Of a stretch of DNA of 39,161 nucleotides, positions 25,346-34,278 are shown piece after piece (position 1 is the first letter of the stretch; the number at the start of each line of letters is the position of its first letter). The notes beneath the pieces are model-generated. The model saw only the letters and a list, made by a program, of their open reading frames with translations. It had not been told where the DNA came from and did not search any database. This stretch comes from Mariniblastus sp. (GTDB lineage: Bacteria > Planctomycetota > Planctomycetia > Pirellulales > Pirellulaceae). Location: assembly GCA_022447605.1 (NCBI GenBank), contig JAKVBG010000036.1:1-39161 (forward strand), given 5' to 3'. The position numbers were made by a program, and so were the translations under genes.

Positions 25346-27973
25346 ATGAAACTTAGCTGGCAAGTCATCTCGCTCTGTGCCGTTACGGTGTTTCCGGGGC
25401 TTGCTCTCTCTCAGCAGGGAGGCCAGCGTTTTGAAGAGCGGTTGATCAGTGACGGATTCACGTATTCTTTTGGAATCGATACGGCGGACTTGGACGGCGA
25501 TGGCGACCTGGATATCACCGCCGCGGATGCGTTGCCAAACAATCATCTGTACTGGTTTGAAAATGATGGCCGGGCGGGTTTTAAAAAACACTTCATTCAA
25601 AAAAATGACCCTGAGCGCCTGGAGCGTCATGCGATTGGCGACATCGACCAGGACGGACACCCGGACGTCGTGATTGTAAAAAACCTGGTCGGTGATTTGC
25701 TCTGGTTTCAAAACAACGGCAATCCGGCAGATGGCGAATTGTGGGAACGCCACGTAATCAATCGCCAAAAAATACCGGGGGCCTACGATGTTGCGCTGGG
25801 GGATTTCGATGGCGACGGTGATCTCGATGTAGCCGCCTCGACCTGGCGACTGAGCAACAACTTCGTCTGGTTTGAAAATGACGGCACGCCCGACGATGGC
25901 CCATGGAAAATGAGGTTAATCGATCAATTGGAAACGGAAACCCGCATGATTCGCGCTGCCGATATCGATGGTGACGGGGATCTCGATTTAGTCGGGACGG
26001 CTCGGCAATCACCCTTGGTCGTCTGGTACGAAAACACCCTGTCGAATGCGGAGGACGATTCCTCGCCCATCGCCTGGACCAAGCATGTGATCGACAACCA
26101 ATCCCGGCAACCGATTCACGGTGAAATTGTCGACATGGACCAGGACGGCGACCTTGACGTCGTGATGTCATTTGGCATGTCGCTTTCCAAAGAACCGGAT
26201 TCCGAACAGGTCGCATGGTATGAAAATGACGGTAAGCCAGCGGAGGGCAGCTGGCAGAAACACGTGATTGCCCGCCGTTATCCCGGTGCCTTTGAAGCCT
26301 GTGCGGGGGATGTTGATGGCGATGGCGATCTGGATGTCGTGGCTTCGGCGTGGGGCCAAGACGGCGGTTTGGCATGGTTTGAAAACGGGGGTGACCCCCG
26401 GGGGACCTGGAAACAACATCTTTTCAAAGCGGAATGGCCCCGAGCCAATGCGGTCAAGATGGCGGACCTCGACAGCGACGGTCGGCTTGACATCTTGGGC
26501 GGGGCAGAGCGGGGTGCCAACGAAGTCCGTTGGTGGCGCAATCTTGGCCCCCGCGAAGGGCTTGAAATTGGTTTTCGACGGCAACTCTTCCTGGATGATT
26601 TGATCATTGAGAGGATGGAGGGCCTGAGCAGGAGGATGCACCAACCCGTGAATCGCGGGAGTGTGATTCAACCGGATCAAGCTGGGGAGAATTGGATCCA
26701 GACTCGCTGCAAACCGGCCTGGGATGACGAAGCTGAGTGTTTCAAGATCTGGCTGTTTGCCTCCGCCCATGCACCGATGGGAAAGTGGGGGCCGCGGCCC
26801 ACCGGGGCGTGCTACGCCGAAAGCAAGGATGGTCTGCAGTGGACGAAACCAGCTCTCAGGCAGGTGGAAATTGCGGGTTCCCTGGAGAACAATTTCATTT
26901 CGGCGGTGCCCGGAATTCAGTGGCCACAGAATATTATTGAAAACGTCGTTTACGATCCGAAAGACCCCAATCCCCAGCATCGATACAAAGGTTTTTTGGG
27001 GGCCCTCGGCCGCCGCCCCATTGTCAGCCCGGACGGAAAGAAATGGTCCCTGCTCGATGCGCGTGTCTTGAAATCACGCGATGAATCCAATCTCAGTTAC
27101 GACCCTGAAGAGGGCCTTTTTATTGCCACCTGCAAACAACTCGGTCCCAATGGACGCGCTCACCGTATTTTGACGAGCCGCGATTTCCGTCACTGGACCG
27201 ATACCGGGACGCTGTTTCACGCCGACGAAGAAGACCAGCGCCGGGGTCGACAGAATATCGAAGCTCGCTTGGCCGACCCATCACTTTACCAACCGATCAA
27301 GTCAAACCGTGATGACTATCATGTCGATATCTACAACCTCGGCGTATTCCATTATGAAGGGATCTACATCGGGATGCCGGCGATGTTTCACCATACCTCG
27401 AAACATGAAGGCAACTCGGAAGGTTTTCACCTGATTCAGCTCGCTTGCAGCCGCGACCTGCGACACTGGAAAAGGCTCGGCAACCGCGAGACCTTTATCG
27501 GTCCCTCGCCCGCCAACGGGGCGAACTACGATTTAGCGCAACTGTTGCCACCCAGCGCACCTCTGGTGCGCGGTGATGAATTGTGGTTTTACTACTCGGG
27601 GTTAAGGTATCGGGCGACTCCGGATCCCCCCAACCCTTACATGGGTGCCGTCTGCTTGGGGGTGCTGCGCCGGGACGGTTTTATCTCGGTCGACGCCCCG
27701 CACCAGGAAGGAACCCTGGTCACCCAACCTTTTTACGTGAGAGGGAAAACGCTGCACGTCAATATTGACGTCCAGGCCAAAGGCCATTGTGTCATCGAGG
27801 CCCTCGATAAAACCGGTCAAGTGGTCGCCATATCAAACGAAATCCAGGGAGATCAGCCACGATGTCAAGTGGTTTGGGGGGAAGGTGACTTGGCCGCGTT
27901 GAAAGGGGAACCGGTGCAACTCCGTTTTCGCCTGCAGCAAGCCAGTCTCTATTCGTTTTGGATGACCGAGTAG
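25346..27973 (+). CDS. Secreted FG-GAP/VCBS repeat protein with glycosidase-like beta-propeller
   Basis: An 875-residue exported protein. A signal peptide covers residues 1-22 (MKLSWQVISLCAVTVFPGLALS). Residues about 30-405 contain seven FG-GAP/VCBS repeats, each with a Ca-binding loop such as DLDGDGDLDI, DIDQDGHPDV, DFDGDGDLDV, DIDGDGDLDL, DMDQDGDLDV, DVDGDGDLDV, DLDSDGRLDI, and a WFEND-type strand, so one seven-bladed propeller. Residues about 415-780 resemble the five-bladed propeller of GH32/GH43/GH130-like glycosidases (RRQLFLDDLIIE, CYAESKDGLQWTKP, RYKGFLGALG, LTSRDFRHWTDTGTLF, FYYSGLRYR). The C-terminal 90 residues form a beta-sandwich-like domain. It likely acts on or binds polysaccharide outside the cell. 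The start has GAGGAA six bases upstream. Catalytic residues of the second propeller were not assigned. Confidence 0.83.
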   Translation: MKLSWQVISLCAVTVFPGLALSQQGGQRFEERLISDGFTYSFGIDTADLDGDGDLDITAADALPNNHLYWFENDGRAGFKKHFIQKNDPERLERHAIGDIDQDGHPDVVIVKNLVGDLLWFQNNGNPADGELWERHVINRQKIPGAYDVALGDFDGDGDLDVAASTWRLSNNFVWFENDGTPDDGPWKMRLIDQLETETRMIRAADIDGDGDLDLVGTARQSPLVVWYENTLSNAEDDSSPIAWTKHVIDNQSRQPIHGEIVDMDQDGDLDVVMSFGMSLSKEPDSEQVAWYENDGKPAEGSWQKHVIARRYPGAFEACAGDVDGDGDLDVVASAWGQDGGLAWFENGGDPRGTWKQHLFKAEWPRANAVKMADLDSDGRLDILGGAERGANEVRWWRNLGPREGLEIGFRRQLFLDDLIIERMEGLSRRMHQPVNRGSVIQPDQAGENWIQTRCKPAWDDEAECFKIWLFASAHAPMGKWGPRPTGACYAESKDGLQWTKPALRQVEIAGSLENNFISAVPGIQWPQNIIENVVYDPKDPNPQHRYKGFLGALGRRPIVSPDGKKWSLLDARVLKSRDESNLSYDPEEGLFIATCKQLGPNGRAHRILTSRDFRHWTDTGTLFHADEEDQRRGRQNIEARLADPSLYQPIKSNRDDYHVDIYNLGVFHYEGIYIGMPAMFHHTSKHEGNSEGFHLIQLACSRDLRHWKRLGNRETFIGPSPANGANYDLAQLLPPSAPLVRGDELWFYYSGLRYRATPDPPNPYMGAVCLGVLRRDGFISVDAPHQEGTLVTQPFYVRGKTLHVNIDVQAKGHCVIEALDKTGQVVAISNEIQGDQPRCQVVWGEGDLAALKGEPVQLRFRLQQASLYSFWMTE

Positions 27974-28132
27974 CCCGAAACATGCAGTGGTGCGATGGCT
28001 GCCGGTTCTTTTCTCGTTCCTTGTCGAGTGGCTTTCAGTGCTGCCCGGTTCGTCTCAGACTGGGTCGTCCGTTAACAACACGCCATCCCGGACGCATCTC
28101 AACAACCGTGGTTGCCGGGCAAGGATTGCGCA

Positions 28133-28162
28133 TTAAAAACGACCCTGCCGCTTGGCAGGGTC
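28133..28162 (-). terminator. Rho-independent terminator of the small lipoprotein gene
   Basis: GACCCTGCC pairs perfectly with GGCAGGGTC across a 4-nt loop; on the minus strand the stem is followed by GTTTTTAATG. It lies 22 bp after the stop of the leftward lipoprotein gene. Confidence 0.85.
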
Positions 28163-28183
28163 GCGGGCAGTCTGTGACGAAGC

Positions 28184-28414
28184 TTAGTCACTCGTTGCGG
28201 GTACGTGTTCCTCGTGGTCGAGATAAGCTTCCTGGGTAGTGTTTTCAGAGGAGGGGAGCGTGCTATGGGCGAGCTGCTGCTTGGCCGAGGCCACAGCCTG
28301 CTGGGCAGAAAACGGTTTCACCTCTCCCTGGGAGACGCTGCCGAGTTCACAGCCAGTGGTGAAGAGAACGGCGGCCATCGCCAGTGCCAGCATGCTGAAT
28401 GCGGAGATTTTCAT
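28184..28414 (-). CDS. Small lipoprotein (76 aa), function unknown
   Basis: MKISAFSMLALAMAAVLFTTGC is a textbook lipoprotein signal with lipobox FTTGC (Cys22). The 54-residue mature part is polar, with VKPFSAQQAVASAKQQLAHS forming a probable amphipathic helix (residues 32-51), then an acidic His-containing end (YLDHEEHVPATSD). No family recognised. The ATG has AGAAGG about eight bases upstream. A strong terminator follows, so it is a single-gene transcript. Confidence 0.75.
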   Translation of the reverse strand: MKISAFSMLALAMAAVLFTTGCELGSVSQGEVKPFSAQQAVASAKQQLAHSTLPSSENTTQEAYLDHEEHVPATSD

Positions 28415-28620
28415 TCGATTTACCTTCTTGAAAAGAGTCGTTGGGAAACAAGTCGGGGCGGGTCGCCCGTGACGATGTGTCCCGGGCCAAGCCATTGATA
28501 GAAGGTAGGACACGGGAAACTGGGGGGCGGGCAAAAAACCGTTTCTGTCCCCAGGCGGTGCCATCTCTGCAAATGGGATGGTGGCGACCTTGCGAGTCGC
28601 CGACCGAGACCGCGTCGGGT

Positions 28621-30135
28621 CTAGCCAAACTCGATGCCCTGGGCCAATGGCAGATCGTCCGACCAGTTGATCGTATTGGTCTGTCGCCGCATGTAGAGTT
28701 TCCAGGCATCGGAACCGGATTCGCGGCCACCCCCCGTATCTTTTTCCCCACCGAACGCGCCGCCAATCTCGGCGCCGCTGGTCCCAATGTTGACATTGGC
28801 AATCCCGCAGTCGGAACCGGTCGCTGCCAGGAATTTCTCGGCCGTTTGCAGCCGGGTCGTAAAAATCGCGCTCGACAGACCTTGCGGTACGTCGTTCTGC
28901 AAGCCGATTGCCGATTCGAGCGAATCGTACTCCATCAGGTAGAGGATCGGGGCGAACGTCTCCTGGTGAACCTGGGCCGTTTGCGACGGCATGCGGATGA
29001 TCGTGGGCGTCACGAAATGTCCCGCCTGTTGCGGGAGGGGCTGACCCCCGCAGAGGATCTCGCCCCCTTGCCGGACCGCGTTTTCGATCGCCTGTTCCAT
29101 CGTCTCCACCGCCTGGCGGGTGATCAGGGGGCCCATCAGCGTGTCGGGCGCCATCGGGTCACCGATTGAGACCTGTCCATAGGCGGCCACCAGCGCATCG
29201 GCCAGTTCGTTGGCGATCGACCGCTGGACCAGCACCCGGCGGGTCGAGGTGCAGCGTTGCCCGGCGGTCCCCACCGCGCCGAACAGGATTCCCCGCACGG
29301 CCAGTTCCAGGTTGGCGTCCGCCTCGACAATGATGGCGTTGTTTCCGCCCAGTTCCAGTAATGATTTCCCCATCCGGGCACTGACGACTTCGGCCACCTG
29401 TTTCCCCACGGCACAGGAACCGGTGAAGCTGATCAAGGGCAGGCGACGATCGGCCACCATCCGCGCGGCGACCGTCTCGTTGGAGCCGATCGCCAGGTTG
29501 AACACGCCGGTCAGCTGATGGTCCGCCATGATGTCGTTGCAGATATGTTGCACAGCAACCGCGGTTAGCGGTGTTTGGGGCGAGGGCTTCCAGGTCATCG
29601 TGTCGCCACAGACGGCGGCCAGCGCGGCGTTCCAGGACCAGACCGCAACCGGGAAATTGAAGGCGCTGATGATGCCGATCGGGCCGAGTGGGTGCCACTG
29701 TTCGTACATCCGGTGCCCGGGCCGTTCGGAGTGCATCGTACTGCCGCACAGTTGCCGGGAGAGGCCGACCGCGAAATCGCAGATATCGATCATCTCCTGG
29801 ACCTCGCCGATCCCCTCGGCCCGGATTTTCCCCATTTCCAGCGTGACGAGTTCCCCCAGAGGTTCACACAGGTCGCGCAGCCGATTTCCCAGGTCGCGGA
29901 CCACCTGGCCCCGCGCCGGGGCGGGCAAACTTCGCCACTGCGTGAACGATTCGACCGACTGGTCGACAATCGCGTCGTAGTGGGCGAGGTCGACCATTTC
30001 GACATCGGCGATCGCTTCCCCGCTCGTGGGTGAGTAGGAGGTGAGGCGTTCGCCCCCGGCGACCCATTGGTCACTTCCGGTACAGCCACCCAGGTTGGTG
30101 GCAGCGATCTGGAGTTTGTCCAGCAAAGATTTCAT
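28621..30135 (-). CDS. Aldehyde dehydrogenase, ALDH7 (antiquitin / aminoadipate-semialdehyde type)
   Basis: A 504-residue NAD-dependent aldehyde dehydrogenase. The active site has N160 (ISAFNFPVAVWSWN), general base E261 (LLELGGNNAIIV) and nucleophile C295 (TAGQRCTSTRR). The C-terminal signature SDCGIANVNIGTSGAEIGGAFGG (split at residue limits: SDCGIANVNIG, TSGAEIGGAFGG) with EKDTGGGRESGSDAWK and YMRRQTNTINWS places it in ALDH7, whose members oxidise alpha-aminoadipate semialdehyde / piperideine-6-carboxylate in lysine breakdown. The gene starts 25 bp after the stop of a KamA-like gene on the same strand, so the two are probably co-transcribed and may share lysine-related metabolism. No other lysine-catabolic gene is present, and betaine or other amino-aldehydes remain possible substrates. 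Confidence 0.92.
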   Translation of the reverse strand: MKSLLDKLQIAATNLGGCTGSDQWVAGGERLTSYSPTSGEAIADVEMVDLAHYDAIVDQSVESFTQWRSLPAPARGQVVRDLGNRLRDLCEPLGELVTLEMGKIRAEGIGEVQEMIDICDFAVGLSRQLCGSTMHSERPGHRMYEQWHPLGPIGIISAFNFPVAVWSWNAALAAVCGDTMTWKPSPQTPLTAVAVQHICNDIMADHQLTGVFNLAIGSNETVAARMVADRRLPLISFTGSCAVGKQVAEVVSARMGKSLLELGGNNAIIVEADANLELAVRGILFGAVGTAGQRCTSTRRVLVQRSIANELADALVAAYGQVSIGDPMAPDTLMGPLITRQAVETMEQAIENAVRQGGEILCGGQPLPQQAGHFVTPTIIRMPSQTAQVHQETFAPILYLMEYDSLESAIGLQNDVPQGLSSAIFTTRLQTAEKFLAATGSDCGIANVNIGTSGAEIGGAFGGEKDTGGGRESGSDAWKLYMRRQTNTINWSDDLPLAQGIEFG

Positions 30136-30159
30136 GAGGTCCGTCTCGCTCTGCTTCCG

Positions 30160-31560
30160 TTAATAGTTTTGTTTTTCAAACAGACCCGCTTCGTCGAAAA
30201 TGACGCGGTCTTCATAATCGTTGAACCAGATCCCTTCCGGGTTGCGTCCGACGATTGCCAGCTTGCCGCGGTCGCGGGCATCGGCCGCATTGCGGTACAG
30301 TTTAAAAACAACCACGCCGTTCTCGCCCCCCGCAATCCCGTTCGCCTCGCCCGTCACGGCGCAGACTTCCGTTTTCCCCTTGTAGTGGGTGATCGACAAA
30401 CGGGCGTGCGATTCAATGCCGGAGAGTCCCTTTTGGGATTCATTGAGGATCTGCCAGGCATCTTCGATCGTCAGGTTGAAAGCGCGGTGCCCCACGATAT
30501 CCCGACCGCAATAGAACCGGGAGTTCTCGATCTGGTTCCGTTTCAGTTCGCACTGCAGGATACGGAGCGCCTCGACATCGTCGTTGATCCCCTTGATGAT
30601 CGGCGATTGATTGTCCAGGTTGACCCAGTTGCGGCTGGCCAGCTGTTTGACAGCCAGCCGGGTGTTGTCCAGCCAGGCGAGTCCGCCCCCTTCGTTCGGG
30701 ATGTAATTCCCCTCTTCGTCTTTCTTGAGGAACTCGTCGGGGTGATTGAAATGGACGACGAAACGGAGGTTGGTGTGCGGGTAGTTTTCGTGGAACTGGT
30801 CCAACATTTCAAAAAACGAGCTGTCGAACCGATCCGGAAAGAAGGCGAGCTCCTTCGTGCCCAGGCGGATGTTCTCGACCCCCGCCTCGGAGAGCGAAGC
30901 CCACCAGCGGCCGATGATCTTGTTACTGAGCACCATCGGGTCGCCGCCCGACATGAGGATCTCCCGCAATTTCGGCCGCCCCGTCTCGGGGTGCAGCCCG
31001 CCGTTGTCGGCCACGATCCGGTTATGTTCGACAATGTACTGACAGATTTCGTCCACCTTGGCCAATCCCTTGGGGGCCAGCGCGCCATCGGGACGGGCCA
31101 CCTCTTTCTTGGCGATCAGCTCTTCCCGGTAACAGAAGCGGCAGTGGGCCGAGCAGGTCGAGGCGACGTAAATCAGGCCGATCTCGTATTTGTGCAGCAA
31201 GCCCTCCACCGGGCTGTAGTCCATCTGTTTGCCCGGGTCCTGTGAGCCGGCCAGGTCGAACGTCTCGGCCGGGCTGGCCTTGATCAGCTGTTGCATCGCC
31301 CGGCTGCGCCGCGCCTGCTCGAAATAGTGCCGGGTGATCTTGACCGGCATCCGGGATTCGATATCGCGCTCGGTCCCCTTCAATTCGACCAGCGCTTCGA
31401 GTTCGCTGGGCGTATAGAAGTTCTTCATGTCCTCATCGATCTGACCCTTGACGAACTTGTCGATGCCGGCCGTGATATGCCGATCGTATTTCCCCTTGGA
31501 AATCGCCTGCACGAAGCTCTGGGCTTTGTCGGAGGTCGAAAACGCCGAAGTCGTTGACAT
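30160..31560 (-). CDS. KamA-like radical SAM aminomutase-family protein
   Basis: A 466-residue radical SAM enzyme. The cluster motif is STCSAHCRFCYRE (C136, C140, C143). EILMSGGDPMVLSNKIIG, the LGTKELAFFPDRF segment and VVHFNHPDEFL follow the lysine/glutamate 2,3-aminomutase pattern (LSGGDPL.L, RIGTR, P.R, .HFNHP.E). It differs from classical KamA: the cluster is followed by YRE instead of TRRR, and I do not find the usual PGGGGK motif carrying the PLP-binding Lys; SITHYKGKTEV is a possible substitute. The substrate may thus not be lysine. ATG 31560 was chosen for GAGGA with a seven-base spacing; the 88 upstream codons do not look coding. It precedes ALDH7 by 24 bp, supporting an operon. Confidence 0.8.
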   Translation of the reverse strand: MSTTSAFSTSDKAQSFVQAISKGKYDRHITAGIDKFVKGQIDEDMKNFYTPSELEALVELKGTERDIESRMPVKITRHYFEQARRSRAMQQLIKASPAETFDLAGSQDPGKQMDYSPVEGLLHKYEIGLIYVASTCSAHCRFCYREELIAKKEVARPDGALAPKGLAKVDEICQYIVEHNRIVADNGGLHPETGRPKLREILMSGGDPMVLSNKIIGRWWASLSEAGVENIRLGTKELAFFPDRFDSSFFEMLDQFHENYPHTNLRFVVHFNHPDEFLKKDEEGNYIPNEGGGLAWLDNTRLAVKQLASRNWVNLDNQSPIIKGINDDVEALRILQCELKRNQIENSRFYCGRDIVGHRAFNLTIEDAWQILNESQKGLSGIESHARLSITHYKGKTEVCAVTGEANGIAGGENGVVVFKLYRNAADARDRGKLAIVGRNPEGIWFNDYEDRVIFDEAGLFEKQNY

Positions 31561-31762
31561 GTCTGGTCCTCGCTGGGGTTGAAATCTTCCTTGATTGTAG
31601 CGGTCGGGACCCGTTTTAATCACCCTCCCTGGCTCGGCCAGGCAAGGCGGGCCGGCAAAAACTGTGAACGGACAGGACGGTGCAAGCGGCAATTCGTTGG
31701 GCGCGGTGCGGATCGTGCCGAAAACAGGCAGGTTCGCTCTTTTTATCGTGGCGGACGACAGT

Positions 31763-32590
31763 TTATTTTGCGTCGCTTGCCTGGTCGAAAATCCAGATGT
31801 TCCGGTAGCGGACATCCTGGCCATGTTCCTGCAGTTTCAGGCCCTCGGCGGTCGGCCCGACCGGGACCCCACCGTTGGCGTGCTGGATCGGCACGTTGTC
31901 GTGGATCTTGAGCCCGTTCCACCAGACCGTGGTCCGCGCCGGTTCGACCATCTTCTCCCCGTCCCAGCGGGCCGCCTTGAACTGGAAGTGGAACGACTGC
32001 CACTGGCCGTTGGGCCGCCAGGCGTTGACGTCCGGCACCCGTTCCATGCAGAACGCGCCGATCCCGTGTGGCCCGATCTTCCAGTTGTACGGGTCCTCGA
32101 TATCTTTCCCCTTGGGGGATTCGATCTGCAATTCGTAACGGTTCTGCAGGTAGACGCCGCTGTTGGCGTACCCTTCCGCCTTGTCGTCGCCCCGGGCGCC
32201 CATCATGATGAAGTCGACGTGACCTTCAAAGTCGGTGTACTTCTTCTTGGTCACCAGGTCATGCGTGCCCCACCGCTGGCCCCCATTGGTCATCAGGACT
32301 TTCCCTTCGCCCGCCGGATTGTCGACGATCGACCAGGTGATCGCCATATCGGCCTGGGGCCACATCTGCCAGTCGGAGCGGATCGAATCGATCGTCCCGT
32401 CAAACGGTCGGTCCGCCTGGGCCGGGGCTTTGGCGCCGACATCCTTGGTCCGGTCGTAACCCGCCCGGTTTTCCGGTTTCTTCGAGTCGTCCTCGGCCAG
32501 TACGGTACTGGTCAGCAGCAGCAACGAGAGGGTCACGGTCAACGTTTGGCAGATTTTTGGACGCATGGGAGGTGCTTTCTTCTTAGGCAT
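31763..32590 (-). CDS. Secreted DUF1080 (3-keto-disaccharide hydrolase-like) protein
   Basis: A 275-residue exported protein. Residues 1-32 form a signal peptide (basic KKK end, then LTVTLSLLLLTSTVLA). The rest is a DUF1080 domain, a concanavalin-like sandwich that occurs in very many planctomycete paralogues: FEGHVDFIMMGARG, NSGVYLQNRYELQI, WQSFHFQFKAARWDG, TTVWWNGLKIHDNVPI and QEHGQDVRYRNIWI. Some members hydrolyse 3-keto-glycosides; the activity here is inferred from the family only. Start at 32590 (or 32566) lacks an RBS. It lies between the DUF1552 gene and the KamA-like gene on the same strand with gaps of about 170 and 200 bp. Confidence 0.85.
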   Translation of the reverse strand: MPKKKAPPMRPKICQTLTVTLSLLLLTSTVLAEDDSKKPENRAGYDRTKDVGAKAPAQADRPFDGTIDSIRSDWQMWPQADMAITWSIVDNPAGEGKVLMTNGGQRWGTHDLVTKKKYTDFEGHVDFIMMGARGDDKAEGYANSGVYLQNRYELQIESPKGKDIEDPYNWKIGPHGIGAFCMERVPDVNAWRPNGQWQSFHFQFKAARWDGEKMVEPARTTVWWNGLKIHDNVPIQHANGGVPVGPTAEGLKLQEHGQDVRYRNIWIFDQASDAK

Positions 32591-32760
32591 GAGCCGCGGG
32601 ACTGATCATCATTTCATCGCCGAACTTAATAGACGACGGTAGATAACAGACTAGCCGATTGGAGATCGAGCAAAAACCCGTCCAGGCAGACGGGCGGTTC
32701 GAATTTTTTCCCGAAGGGATGTCACGACGCCTCTTGTGGCAGAAGATACCGTGAGTCTCT

Positions 32761-34185
32761 TCAGGCCATCAATTCTTCGAGGGGGCCGGCCGTGTCGAGA
32801 TGTTTCAGTTTCGCGTCCGCTTGGCCAAACGTCGACGGGATGTTCAATCCGGCGGCCTGCATCAAGGAGAGGTACAGGTTGCCGACTGTCCGGTGGCCAG
32901 GGGCTCCATATTTCGGGTACTCGATGTAGCGGCCCATCTTCAGCCGCTCACCCAGTCCGCCCAGCAGTACGAACGGCCAATCGTACCCTTCGCAGTGGTG
33001 ATCGCCGGAGGAGCAGGAGAGGTAGACGATCAGCGTGTTGTCGAGCATCGTGCCATCCCCTTCCGGGATCCGGTCCAGCTGGTCGGCCATCCTGGCGATC
33101 TGGGTGAATTGCAGCTTTTCGATCTCCATCCGCGCCTGGTGACCGGTCCAGCCGTTGGAGGCCTGGTTCTCGCCCAGGTGCCCCAGCGCGTGGACGTGAT
33201 CGTTCAGTCCGAGTTCCAAATATTTCACACCGAGCGTGTCGGGACGCAGCGTGACGACATTGGTCAGACCGGACAGCAGCGCGGCGGTGGCGATTTCAAA
33301 ATGGGATTCGATCCGCGCCGACGGGGTCGTCGCATCGTAACGATCGGTCAGCTCGGGGGCGTGCTGTTCGATCCGGTCGATCAGCGCGGCCTTCTTCCCC
33401 TCGATCTTCCGCAACGACTCGAACGATTCGAGGTACAAGCCGAATCGGTCCTTGTCGCGACCGGAGAGCCGTTTTTCCACGCGCTCGGCATCACGCTTCA
33501 GAAAATCCATCAGGTTGCCGTGCAGGGCGAGTTGTTTTTCCAGTTCGGCGGGCGTGGAGACGGCTGACCCGAATAGCTCGAGGAACGCTTTGCGGGGCGA
33601 GCCTTGGTAGGCGACCGGTTTGGCGGCGGCATAGGCCGACAGGTTCGGATAACAATAGGTATTGGACGCCTTGTCGTTACCCAGCAGCTTGCCGTTCATC
33701 GCCATCCCGTACATCGGGTAAGGGCCGGCCGAGAGATGCTGTCCCAGCAGGCAATCGAGTGTCGGCGCCACGGCGACCGTTTCCGAATCGTGCAGGGAAA
33801 GTGTGCCGAACCCCTTGGTATGATTTCCCCGGAAACCGACGCCCGACAGACTTTGCAGGATCGTCAACCGATCCTTGAAACGTTCCAGGCTGGCGAGTTT
33901 TTCCGGCAGTTTGTGATCGGCCAACGAGACGTCGAGCAGCGGGCCTTCCAGGCGTCCGCGGTTGCCCAGTTTCGTTCCTTCGGCTGGGCTGACGAAATGA
34001 TTGTCGAGCCCGGGCGGGACCAGGTTGTACTTGTCGATCCCCGACGACTTGACGACAAAGACGAACCGTTTGGGCAACGGGGCACCGGCATCGCTGGCTC
34101 GGATCGATCGCAAGCAGGAGCTCATCGCCAACGACATGCCGCCGATCGACATGTTCTGCAGAGCTTGTCGTCTGGTAATTTGCAT
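32761..34185 (-). CDS. Tat-exported DUF1552 protein
   Basis: A 474-residue protein of the DUF1552 family. MQITRRQALQNMSIGG is a twin-arginine signal. Family segments include RFVFVVKSSGIDKYNLVP, the GFRGNHTKGFGTLSLHD region and SGDHHCEGYDWPFVLLGG near the C-terminus; the fold is related to the alkaline-phosphatase-like DUF1501 proteins. It follows the DUF1592-type cytochrome gene by 93 bp, the standard planctomycete pairing; the two are assumed to work together in the periplasm, possibly in oxidative breakdown of complex substrates, but the reaction is unknown. ATG 34185 was chosen for AGGGA upstream and the short Tat n-region; 12 further upstream codons are possible. Confidence 0.88.
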   Translation of the reverse strand: MQITRRQALQNMSIGGMSLAMSSCLRSIRASDAGAPLPKRFVFVVKSSGIDKYNLVPPGLDNHFVSPAEGTKLGNRGRLEGPLLDVSLADHKLPEKLASLERFKDRLTILQSLSGVGFRGNHTKGFGTLSLHDSETVAVAPTLDCLLGQHLSAGPYPMYGMAMNGKLLGNDKASNTYCYPNLSAYAAAKPVAYQGSPRKAFLELFGSAVSTPAELEKQLALHGNLMDFLKRDAERVEKRLSGRDKDRFGLYLESFESLRKIEGKKAALIDRIEQHAPELTDRYDATTPSARIESHFEIATAALLSGLTNVVTLRPDTLGVKYLELGLNDHVHALGHLGENQASNGWTGHQARMEIEKLQFTQIARMADQLDRIPEGDGTMLDNTLIVYLSCSSGDHHCEGYDWPFVLLGGLGERLKMGRYIEYPKYGAPGHRTVGNLYLSLMQAAGLNIPSTFGQADAKLKHLDTAGPLEELMA

Positions 34186-34278
34186 CCGTTCTTTCCCTGG
34201 TTCGGTAAACCTGTCCATCAATTTTAAATCAAACTCAGTTTCGGGTCGATAGATTCCGTTTGCCCGATTCGCATGAAT

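Noticed and set aside
30067..31245. Plus-strand open frame of 392 codons opposite the KamA-like gene
   Set aside because: Mirror of the coding strand's codon bias; the radical SAM motifs on the other strand are decisive.
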